This document shows positions 1 through 5,069 of a stretch of DNA of 6,718 bases, in pieces. The DNA lies in NCBI GenBank assembly GCA_030950835.1, contig JAUZQU010000122.1:1-6718 (forward strand), given 5' to 3'. Both the position numbers and the translations under genes were made by a program. Under the pieces are notes generated by a model. That model made no database searches. It was not told where the DNA came from and saw only the letters and a program-made list of their open reading frames with translations. Each line of letters begins with the position of its first letter. The first letter of the stretch is position 1. Source of the DNA: Mariprofundaceae bacterium (lineage in GTDB: Bacteria > Pseudomonadota > Zetaproteobacteria > Mariprofundales > Mariprofundaceae).

Positions 1-1110
1 GACACCGAATTTCACCGCGAAAAGACCTACAGAGCCCAGTTTGCGCTCTTGCAAGTCGGCTGCAGTGAAGCGTCTTACATCATCGACCCCGTCCAAATCA
101 AAGATTTACAAGCGATTTGGGATGTCTTGCTCGATAGCAACATCCTCAAAGTCTTCCACGCAGGCAGGCAAGACCTCGAAATCATCTTAGAACACGCAGG
201 CGCACTGCCTTTACCCATGTTTGATACCCAAGTTGCCGCAGCATTGCTTGGTTATGGTCAGCAAGTGGGTTTTGGTAATCTGGTGCAACGTATTGTCAAA
301 AAAGAGCTGGCAAAAGGTGAGTCTTTTAGTGATTGGTTGGGCCGCCCTTTAACTTCCCAGCAACTCACTTACGCAGCAGATGATGTCATCTATTTGATGC
401 CCATTTATCATGCCTTAAAAGAGCAGTTGCAAGCCCGAAAACGTGATGCTTGGCTAGATGAAGAACAAGCCATTTTAACCAACATCAACACCTACCATAT
501 CGACCAACAGCAAGTATTTTGGCGCGTTAAAGGGGTAAACAAGCTCAAACCACGGCATTTGGCAGTATTACGCGAGCTTGCAGCTTGGCGTGAAGCTGAA
601 GTACAGCGTAAAGACATGCCTAGAAGACGTTTGATTTCCGATGATGTGCTGCTTGAAATCGCCAAACGTGATCAATTAACCCCTGATGTGATGGCAAGGA
701 TGCGTGGTTTAAGTACGGGTATGATTAAACGCTACGGCAGCCAGCTACTCAAGCTTTGGCAACAAGGAATCGACTGCCCAGAGGAAGATTATCCCAAACT
801 TCCAGCCCGCAAACACAATACCACAGGCACCGACCTTAGACTTGAACTTTTGGACACTTTATTACGCCTAAAAGCTGAAGAATCCAGCATATCTGCCACG
901 ATTTTAGCCAGTAAAAGTGATTTGGCTTGTTTGGCATCTTGGGGGCACAAACGTCAAGGTGAACAGCCAGACATTGCTTGTTTACAAGGCTGGCGTTTGC
1001 AGCTTGTGGGCAATGATTTATTGCGTTTGTTACACGGTCAAATTTGTTTACGTTTGGACCCCGATACAGGCTTACCCGTGATTGATGATTATCAAGGCGA
1101 GACCTCATGA
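1..1110 (+). CDS. rnd: Ribonuclease D, 5'-truncated by the window edge
   Basis: The frame is open from base 1 and its first residues are DTEF followed by TY, which is exonuclease motif I of RNase D (metal ligands D and E). The true start is therefore upstream, and 369 codons are visible. RNase D is a cytoplasmic 3'-5' exoribonuclease that trims tRNA precursors and other structured RNAs. Counting from the first visible codon, motif II is FHAGRQDLE (D58) and motif III is YAADD (Y124, D128), giving a complete DEDDy active site. An HRDC nucleic-acid-binding domain follows at about residues 181-255, with RELAAWRE and DMPRRRLISDD. The remaining ~110 residues resemble the less conserved C-terminal part of the family. 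E. coli RNase D has about 375 residues, so only some 25-30 residues should be missing. The stop overlaps the next gene's ATG (ATGA), which suggests translational coupling. Confidence 0.95.
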   Translation, partial: DTEFHREKTYRAQFALLQVGCSEASYIIDPVQIKDLQAIWDVLLDSNILKVFHAGRQDLEIILEHAGALPLPMFDTQVAAALLGYGQQVGFGNLVQRIVKKELAKGESFSDWLGRPLTSQQLTYAADDVIYLMPIYHALKEQLQARKRDAWLDEEQAILTNINTYHIDQQQVFWRVKGVNKLKPRHLAVLRELAAWREAEVQRKDMPRRRLISDDVLLEIAKRDQLTPDVMARMRGLSTGMIKRYGSQLLKLWQQGIDCPEEDYPKLPARKHNTTGTDLRLELLDTLLRLKAEESSISATILASKSDLACLASWGHKRQGEQPDIACLQGWRLQLVGNDLLRLLHGQICLRLDPDTGLPVIDDYQGETS

Positions 1111-1745
1111 AACTCTTTTTTTCTGTGGATGCGCTCTCTTTGCGCGGCAATCAAGCTTGGCGCTTACAAGAAGATAAAACATGGCGTGTTGCTGATTTTG
1201 GTCAGCCCTTGCAAGACAGTGATGCCAAGCTTAGCGACAAAGATGAAGTGGCATCTTGGGTAAACATGCGCTTAAAAAAAGATAAACTTGCAGGTTTAAA
1301 AACAAACGGCAAAGCAGGTGTCTTTGACTTTTTCATGCGCGGCATTTTCGCCCATGTCATACTACACCGCCTGTCCCCTGCCCCTGTGCCCAACAAAGAC
1401 ATCATGCTGCAAACCATCGCCCAAGCAGAGGTCGGCACGCCTTGGTTATTGTATGTGGATATCGCAGGTAATTTCCGCATGTTGCACAGCGAAGAAAACC
1501 CCATCATCGCCAATCCAAATATTGCAGTACGCGGTGAAATCGCCTCATCAGCACTGTTCATTGGCGAAGAAGCCGTCAAAAACAGCTCCATGATGGACGC
1601 GCTTTACCACCAATTCATCGCTGGCTGGTTGGCGCACCTAGAAACATCACGTTTATCTGTTTTCATACCCGATATTGAAGACATCCGCCCAATTGAGGAA
1701 TGTGTTGAAAAAATCAAAGCTTGGGCACATGAATCCTTGTTGTAA
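1107..1745 (+). CDS. Unrecognised 212-residue protein, coupled to rnd
   Basis: I do not recognise this protein. The ATG at 1107 overlaps the rnd stop as ATGA, and there is no clear Shine-Dalgarno sequence before it, so translation probably depends on ribosomes finishing rnd. The product is soluble-looking: no signal peptide, no long hydrophobic segment and no cysteine-rich motif. The N-terminal half is rich in Lys, Asp and Trp (repeated W near residues 18, 26 and 51). A short proline-rich stretch (SPAPVP, about residues 90-95) follows, then a more hydrophobic segment (TPWLLYVDIAG, about 111-121) that could be a beta-strand core, and an acidic/helical C-terminus. The reading frame is supported by its full-length openness, its tight fit between rnd and mntA (gap to mntA 4 bases) and codon composition like its neighbours. 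The overlap with rnd suggests a link to RNA metabolism, but that is inference only. Confidence 0.8.
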   Translation: MKLFFSVDALSLRGNQAWRLQEDKTWRVADFGQPLQDSDAKLSDKDEVASWVNMRLKKDKLAGLKTNGKAGVFDFFMRGIFAHVILHRLSPAPVPNKDIMLQTIAQAEVGTPWLLYVDIAGNFRMLHSEENPIIANPNIAVRGEIASSALFIGEEAVKNSSMMDALYHQFIAGWLAHLETSRLSVFIPDIEDIRPIEECVEKIKAWAHESLL

Positions 1746-1749
1746 ACAT

Positions 1750-2160
1750 ATGACATCTCAAGCCCAAAAAGTCACTCAGCTTTGCTTGCAACACTATCCC
1801 AACATACAAGCCATTTATTTGTTTGGTTCATGGGAGACTGAGTATGAAACCCCTAGTAGCGACATTGATATTGCACTGCTTCTACCGATACCTCAAACAA
1901 AATCACTTTCCAATCTTTACCATACCGACCTGCACCGCATATTAGAACACACTTGGCAAAGGGATGTGGATTTAATCCACTTACGCCAAGTTTCTACCGT
2001 ATTACAAAAAGAAGTCATCCAAGCGGATAGGCGAATCTATTGCGCGGACACTTATGCTGCTGATGAGTTTGAGATGTTGGTGATGTCATATTATCAAAAG
2101 TTAAATGATGAACGCGCCGATATTTTACATGATTTTTATAACAGCAAGCGGGCAGGGTAA
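1750..2160 (+). CDS. mntA: MntA-type nucleotidyltransferase antitoxin (type VII TA)
   Basis: This 136-residue protein is a minimal nucleotidyltransferase (MNT) of the DNA polymerase beta fold. It carries the signature GSX10DXD exactly: G26-S27, ten residues, then D38-I-D40. A probable third metal-binding acid is D74 in DVDLIHL. In characterised HepT-MntA pairs the MNT protein inactivates the HEPN toxin by transferring AMP to the tyrosine of its RX4HXY motif. That role is inferred here from the motif and the adjacent hepT gene. I chose the ATG at 1750 because it puts about 25 residues before the GS motif, usual for the family, and lies just after the previous stop. In-frame ATGs at 1675 and 1729 would overlap the upstream gene by 71 and 17 bases. 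None of these starts has a good Shine-Dalgarno sequence, so translation is probably coupled. The gene order is antitoxin then toxin. Confidence 0.88.
   Translation: MTSQAQKVTQLCLQHYPNIQAIYLFGSWETEYETPSSDIDIALLLPIPQTKSLSNLYHTDLHRILEHTWQRDVDLIHLRQVSTVLQKEVIQADRRIYCADTYAADEFEMLVMSYYQKLNDERADILHDFYNSKRAG
2154..2157 (+). promoter_or_regulatory. Shine-Dalgarno of hepT inside the mntA end
   Basis: AGGG lies five bases before the hepT ATG and overlaps the last mntA codons. It gives the toxin gene a recognisable ribosome-binding site, whereas mntA has none. Confidence 0.55.
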
Positions 2161-2162
2161 AT

Positions 2163-2585
2163 ATGAATGATGTCGTGATCAATAAAGTTCAAAGTATTCA
2201 ACGTTGTGTGCGCCGTGCGCACGAAGAACACACATTAGCAGGCGAACATTTTGCGACTGATTTTAGCCGTCAAGATGCAGCAATTTTGAACATCACCCGC
2301 GCTTGTGAGCAGGCCATTGATCTGGCGAATGTAGTCATCAAGGTGCATAAACTGGGCATCCCCAATCAGAGCAGAGAATCCTTTTCCCTGCTAGCAAGCG
2401 CAAAACTTATCCCCGAAGACTTGTCGCATAAGTTGCAACGCATGGTTGGTTTTCGCAATGTGGTTATCCATGAATATCAACAAGTTGAAGTCAATATTAT
2501 CGAAGCTGTTATTGTATCAGAGTTGAACAACTTATTACTATTCACGGATGTGGTGGTACAACATTTTAAACCCAAGGAAGGCTGA
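2163..2585 (+). CDS. hepT: HepT-type HEPN toxin (DUF86 family)
   Basis: This 140-residue, mostly helical protein belongs to the HepT/DUF86 branch of HEPN RNases. The catalytic RX4HXY motif is present as R98-NVVI-H103-E-Y105 within MVGFRNVVIHEY. The family-typical ITRACEQAIDLANVVI helix (about residues 44-59) and the LGIPNQSRESFSLLA segment (about 64-78) precede it. HepT proteins are metal-independent endoribonucleases, and in studied systems they cut tRNA or mRNA and stop growth. Y105 is the expected target of AMP transfer by the neighbouring MntA. All motif residues are intact, so the toxin looks functional. The ATG sits two bases after the mntA stop and five bases after AGGG. The stop is one base before the xth start, so the pair is embedded in a run of genes with no room for a separate terminator. 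The identification is firm; the RNA target cannot be told from sequence. Confidence 0.9.
   Translation: MNDVVINKVQSIQRCVRRAHEEHTLAGEHFATDFSRQDAAILNITRACEQAIDLANVVIKVHKLGIPNQSRESFSLLASAKLIPEDLSHKLQRMVGFRNVVIHEYQQVEVNIIEAVIVSELNNLLLFTDVVVQHFKPKEG
2575..2581 (+). promoter_or_regulatory. Strong Shine-Dalgarno that fixes the xth start
   Basis: AGGAAGG ends five bases before ATG 2587 and overlaps the last hepT codons. It supports 2587 over the in-frame ATG at 2548 (inside hepT) and the internal one at 2611. Confidence 0.75.
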
Positions 2586-2586
2586 T

Positions 2587-3384
2587 ATGACCAACAATAT
2601 CCAACACATCATGACCATCAATATGAACGGCATCCGCGCCGCAACACGCAAAGGATTCTGGGATTGGTTTGCCCCGCAAGACATTGATATTTTGTGCATT
2701 CAAGAGCTTAAAGCCAAAGAAGAGCAAGTGCCCGAAGAGGCCAAACCCGAAGGTTACCACCGTTTTTATCATATCGCTGAAAAGGCTGGTTATTCGGGTG
2801 TGGCGCTGTATTCAAAAGTTAAACCTGATGCTGTGCATGTGGGGTTTAGTAGCATTGATCCTGATGTGGATTGGTCGGATATGGATGCAGAAGGCCGCTT
2901 TGTGATGGCTGATTTTGGCAATTTAAGCATTATGAGTGTGTATTTTCCGTCTGGCTCTAGTTCGGATGAACGACAAGCGGTCAAAATGCACTTTTTAGAG
3001 CGATTTCTACCCTTGTTTAAGCGCCTGAAAGATGAAGGACGTGAATTAATCTTGTGTGCGGATGTGAATATTTGCCATAACGAGATTGATTTGAAGAATT
3101 GGCGCGGAAATCGCAAAAACTCAGGGTTTTTGCCCGAAGAACGCGCTTGGATGGACACTTTAATCCATGAAAACGGATTTACCGACGTATTTCGTAGCCT
3201 TTATCCTGAAAAAGAACAATATTCATGGTGGTCAAACCGCGGGCAGGCAAGAGCCAACAACGTAGGCTGGCGTATTGATTATCATATTTGCACCCCTGAA
3301 ATGGGCAAAAGCTTTGAAAGTGTATCGGTATATACTGACGCATGGTTTTCTGATCATGCACCTGTGTTAGCAACACGAAAATAA
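2587..3384 (+). CDS. xth: Exonuclease III / AP endonuclease (ExoA type)
   Basis: This 265-residue member of the exonuclease-endonuclease-phosphatase fold cuts DNA 5' to abasic sites and removes 3' blocking groups in base excision repair. The active-site residues are all visible: N12 (INMNGIRAA), E40 (CIQELKAKEEQ), Y119 (SVYFPSG), D159 and N161 (CADVN), D231 (WRIDYHI) and D256-H257 (SDHAP). Length matches the family (about 255-270). The N-terminal NGIRAATRKGFWDW and the ERAWMD and GWRIDY blocks resemble the branch that also contains the pseudomonad regulator Crc. Crc has lost catalytic residues that are kept here, so a working nuclease is the better call. It starts one base after hepT with a strong ribosome-binding site and probably shares its transcript. 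After the stop comes the repeat-containing gap. Confidence 0.95.
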   Translation: MTNNIQHIMTINMNGIRAATRKGFWDWFAPQDIDILCIQELKAKEEQVPEEAKPEGYHRFYHIAEKAGYSGVALYSKVKPDAVHVGFSSIDPDVDWSDMDAEGRFVMADFGNLSIMSVYFPSGSSSDERQAVKMHFLERFLPLFKRLKDEGRELILCADVNICHNEIDLKNWRGNRKNSGFLPEERAWMDTLIHENGFTDVFRSLYPEKEQYSWWSNRGQARANNVGWRIDYHICTPEMGKSFESVSVYTDAWFSDHAPVLATRK

Positions 3385-3401
3385 AATATAGTAGTTCAAG
3401 T

Positions 3402-3525
3402 ATAAAGAGCTCGTCATTCCCGTGAAAACGAGAATCCACCTACGTTCTCATGTCGCGATTGAGCGGATGCCAGGACAACTCAATATTTGAATCACTATAG
3501 CTTAATATTGACGAGCTTCTTTTAT
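3402..3525. repeat. Small repeat element with imperfect terminal inverted repeats
   Basis: A block of about 124 bases is bounded by inverted repeats. AGCTCGTCA (3408-3416) pairs perfectly with TGACGAGCT (3509-3517), and the match extends outward on both sides (3402-3416 against 3509-3525) allowing two single-base gaps. Just inside the left end lies a degenerate form of the GTCATTCCCGCGAAAGCGGGAATCC repeat type, common between proteobacterial genes. A second inverted pair, CAATATT (3481-3487) and AATATTG (3504-3510), lies near the right end. There is no transposase or target duplication that I can define. It could be a MITE-like or REP-like relic, or a structured 3' region of the xth transcript. 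Confidence 0.55.
3416..3435 (+). repeat. Hairpin with GAAA tetraloop (degenerate ATTCCC repeat)
   Basis: Arms 3416-3423 (ATTCCCGT) and 3428-3435 (ACGAGAAT) pair with one C-A mismatch and enclose a GAAA loop. It starts 31 bases after the xth stop. No T-run follows, so it is not a canonical intrinsic terminator. It may protect the xth mRNA 3' end or simply be a repeat remnant. Confidence 0.55.
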
Positions 3526-3547
3526 GCGCATAATATATGCGTATAAT
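3508..3547 (+). promoter_or_regulatory. Candidate ccdAB promoter
   Basis: TTGACG (3508-3513, five of six to the -35 consensus) is followed after 17 bases by TAATAT (3531-3536), or after 15 bases by CATAAT (3529-3534). A perfect TATAAT lies at 3542-3547, but no good -35 stands 16-18 bases before it. A start from that box would also begin at about the Shine-Dalgarno sequence, so the TTGACG pairing is favoured. The -35-like box lies in the right end of the repeat element. Confidence 0.5.
3522..3545 (+). promoter_or_regulatory. Candidate CcdA operator: palindrome plus near copy
   Basis: TTATGCGCATAA (3522-3533) is a perfect 12-base palindrome. A near-direct copy of its core, TATGCGTATA (3536-3545, one change from TATGCGCATA), follows 13 bases later. 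Both sit over the promoter elements just upstream of ccdA. Ribbon-helix-helix antitoxins such as CcdA commonly bind repeated short operators in their own promoter, so autoregulation is likely. The binding itself is inference. Confidence 0.5.
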
Positions 3548-3552
3548 AAACA

Positions 3553-3558
3553 AAGGAG
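3553..3558 (+). promoter_or_regulatory. Shine-Dalgarno of ccdA
   Basis: AAGGAG stands eight bases before ATG 3567. It decides against the in-frame ATG at 3537, which lies in the promoter/operator region, and against TTG 3561, which would be only two bases away. Confidence 0.75.
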
Positions 3559-3566
3559 TGTTGCCG

Positions 3567-3812
3567 ATGTCCCAAGTTTTCGATCAACAGGCTCCAAAAA
3601 AAGCTGCCAACCTTAGTATCAACAGCGACTTACTAGCCCAAGCCAAGAAACTAAAGATCAACCTTTCTGCTACCTTAGAAAAAACGCTGGTTGCAGAGCT
3701 GAGTAAGAAAAAAGAACAGGCTTGGTTAGCAGAAAACAAAGAAGCTATCGCCGAGTTTAACCAGCGTATTGAAAAACAGGGGTTATTTTCGGATGCTTTA
3801 CGGACGTTTTAA
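3567..3812 (+). CDS. ccdA: CcdA-family antitoxin
   Basis: The product has 81 residues and two parts typical of CcdA. An N-terminal ribbon-helix-helix DNA-binding region covers about residues 14-46 (ANLSINSDLLAQAKKL then INLSATLEKTL). A C-terminal toxin-binding tail covers about 53-81, with W53, EN at 56-57, the EFNQRIE segment and the ending GLFSDALRTF. The tail matches the F-plasmid CcdA pattern (W.AEN.E...., then G.F.D..R.). The protein should neutralise CcdB and repress its own promoter as a CcdA-CcdB complex. Free CcdA is normally degraded by Lon. The start is set by AAGGAG eight bases upstream. The stop TAA shares its final A with the ccdB ATG (TAATG), giving tight translational coupling. 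All parts needed for function look intact. Confidence 0.92.
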   Translation: MSQVFDQQAPKKAANLSINSDLLAQAKKLKINLSATLEKTLVAELSKKKEQAWLAENKEAIAEFNQRIEKQGLFSDALRTF

Positions 3813-4126
3813 TGGCGCAGTTTGATGTCTATGCCAACCCAAACCCCGCATCAAAACAACATATCCCTTACCTCTTGGATATACAAGCTGGCTTGCTCAA
3901 TCATTTGGCTACGCGTGTGGTAGCACCGTTGTATCAAGAGCGCAGTATCATACACCTGTTTCAAGGTCTTCATCCAAAAGTACAGATAGAAAATCAAACC
4001 TTTATTCTCTCCATTGCAGAACTATCTGCCATCCCTTTGGCTTATTTGGGTAAACCCACTAGCAATATTTCAGCAGAACGTGAATTAATTATTTCGGATA
4101 TTGATTTGTTGGTTACAGGTGTATAA
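3812..4126 (+). CDS. ccdB: CcdB-family toxin (predicted gyrase poison)
   Basis: The product has 104 residues, close to the 101 of F-plasmid CcdB. The family pattern begins at the N-terminus (QFDVYANP), continues with PYLLDIQAGLLNHLATRVVAPL (about residues 19-40), includes LHPKVQIENQTFIL in the middle and SIAELSAIPLAYLG at 67-80, and ends in DIDLLVTGV. CcdB binds the GyrA dimer, traps the gyrase-DNA cleavage complex and causes double-strand breaks. In F-plasmid CcdB the C-terminal W99-G100-I101 are key for poisoning. Here the equivalent end is T102-G103-V104, so Gly is kept but Trp is not. As I recall, the chromosomal Vibrio CcdB also ends in Thr-Gly-Ile and still acts on gyrase, so activity is plausible. 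The gene has no good Shine-Dalgarno sequence and relies on the one-base overlap with ccdA. Confidence 0.92.
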   Translation: MAQFDVYANPNPASKQHIPYLLDIQAGLLNHLATRVVAPLYQERSIIHLFQGLHPKVQIENQTFILSIAELSAIPLAYLGKPTSNISAERELIISDIDLLVTGV

Positions 4127-4127
4127 A
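4101..4127 (+). promoter_or_regulatory. Weak candidate promoter before the small ORF and mutM
   Basis: TTGATT (4101-4106) and TATAAA (4122-4127) are separated by 15 bases at the very end of ccdB. The spacing is short and the region AT-rich, so this could be chance. It is the best promoter-like pair I see for mutM if it is not read through from ccdAB. Confidence 0.22.
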
Positions 4128-4144
4128 TAATGCCAAGGAAGTAT

Positions 4145-4240
4145 ATGAAAATTACAACATTCGCGCCTGAAAAAATCGAAGCTTTGGTTTATATTCAAGA
4201 GCAAACTAAAAACACAACATTGGTAGAAGAAGATGCCTGA
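4145..4240 (+). CDS. Possible 31-residue leader ORF overlapping mutM
   Basis: A short ORF starts MKITTFAPEKIEALVYI and ends in VEEDA. AAGGAAG (4135-4141) stands upstream with AGG six bases before the ATG, a better ribosome-binding site than mutM itself has. Its stop lies at 4238-4240, inside mutM, so the two overlap by eight bases (ATGCCTGA). An in-frame ATG at 4130 would give 36 residues but leaves the Shine-Dalgarno inside the gene. The sequence is charged and could form one helix; I recognise no family. It may be a translated leader that delivers ribosomes to mutM, the remnant of a longer gene, or chance. It fills the otherwise empty 106-base gap between ccdB and mutM. Confidence 0.4.
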   Translation: MKITTFAPEKIEALVYIQEQTKNTTLVEEDA

Positions 4241-5048
4241 ATTACCTGAAGTCGAAACGGTGGTCAATGGCTTGAAACCACTGCTTGTGGGCAAGCGTAT
4301 TGTAGGTGTGGGCAGCAGTGGTAAGAATTTACGTTACCCTTTGCCTGATTTTGCTTTGCTTGGGCAATCCAAGCTGTTGGATGTGCAACGGCGCGCTAAA
4401 TATTTGTTATTTCACTTTGAAAATGGGCAAAGTTTGCTCTGGCATTTGGGTATGACGGGGCAATTTCATGTGTTGGGGAAAGATGAGGCTGCTGCCAAAC
4501 ATGAACATGTGAGGTTGAGCTTTGCTGATGACCTGACTTTGCGTTATCGGGATGTGCGGCGCTTTGGTTATGCGGATATTTGTGCGACAGATGCTCTTGG
4601 GGAGCATGTTTGGTTGAAAAAGTTGGGGTTTGAGCCACTTTCAACTGCTTTTGATGGATTTCATCTGCAAAAGATGCTTAAAACACGCAAAACCAGCATC
4701 AAACAAGCAATCATGGATAACCATGTTGTGGTGGGTGTGGGTAACATTTATGCTGCGGAATCGTTGTTTCGTGCCAAGGTTCACCCTGCACAACAGGCAA
4801 AGAGTTTAACCGCCAAGCAGTATCAAAGCTTGGTCAAGCATATCAAACAGGTTTTAAGGCAAGCCATTGAAGCTGGTGGTAGTACCATTTCTGATTTTGT
4901 CAAAGCCGATGGCAAACCGGGTTATTTTTCCCATAGTTTTAAGGTCTATGGTCGCGTTGGTGAGCCGTGTTATACTTGCAAAGCAAAGATTGAGAAAATC
5001 GTGCAAGGCGGGCGGGCATCATTCTTTTGTCCGCATTGTCAGCCATAA
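4233..5048 (+). CDS. mutM: Formamidopyrimidine-DNA glycosylase (Fpg/MutM)
   Basis: This full-length 271-residue bifunctional glycosylase/AP lyase removes 8-oxoguanine and Fapy lesions in base excision repair. The start is certain because the mature N-terminus PELPEVET supplies the catalytic proline (P2) and E3. Other family landmarks are K56 in the RRAKYLL hairpin, the void-filling triad M74 (LGMTG), R109 and F111 (RDVRRFG), N171 in VGVGNIYAAESLF, and the helix-two-turn-helix region around it. A C-terminal zinc finger has C246, C249, C266 and C269, with R261 in the GGRASFF hairpin. All catalytic and zinc residues are present, so the enzyme should be active. Only a weak AGAAGA precedes the ATG, so translation may be helped by the overlapping short ORF. 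uvrC follows after 21 bases. Downstream of the MutM cut, the upstream Xth can process the 3' end, so the two enzymes act in one pathway. Confidence 0.97.
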   Translation: MPELPEVETVVNGLKPLLVGKRIVGVGSSGKNLRYPLPDFALLGQSKLLDVQRRAKYLLFHFENGQSLLWHLGMTGQFHVLGKDEAAAKHEHVRLSFADDLTLRYRDVRRFGYADICATDALGEHVWLKKLGFEPLSTAFDGFHLQKMLKTRKTSIKQAIMDNHVVVGVGNIYAAESLFRAKVHPAQQAKSLTAKQYQSLVKHIKQVLRQAIEAGGSTISDFVKADGKPGYFSHSFKVYGRVGEPCYTCKAKIEKIVQGGRASFFCPHCQP

Positions 5049-5069
5049 ATATCGTCATGCGTTTAATAT

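Noticed and set aside
836..1591. Minus-strand ORFs of 104 and 129 residues opposite rnd and the unrecognised gene
   Set aside because: They are antisense to coding frames that are better supported by motif content or tight gene packing, and show no recognisable protein features.
1675..1749. Longer start for mntA
   Set aside because: It would add 25 residues not expected before the GSX10DXD motif and overlap the upstream gene, without a better ribosome-binding site.
3179..3439. Minus-strand ORF of 86 residues beginning MDSRFHGND
   Set aside because: This opening is the usual spurious translation of an ATTCCC-type intergenic repeat, and the rest is antisense to xth. No ribosome-binding site or family match.
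3385..3530. Intrinsic terminator after xth
   Set aside because: The GAAA hairpin has no following T-run, and the T-rich stretch at 3517-3523 follows only a very long-range stem with a loop of about 92 bases, so I could not support a terminator call.
4872..4879. GCTGGTGG, identical to the E. coli Chi octamer
   Set aside because: A single copy inside the conserved EAGGST coding motif of mutM, in an organism not shown to use this Chi sequence; chance is sufficient.
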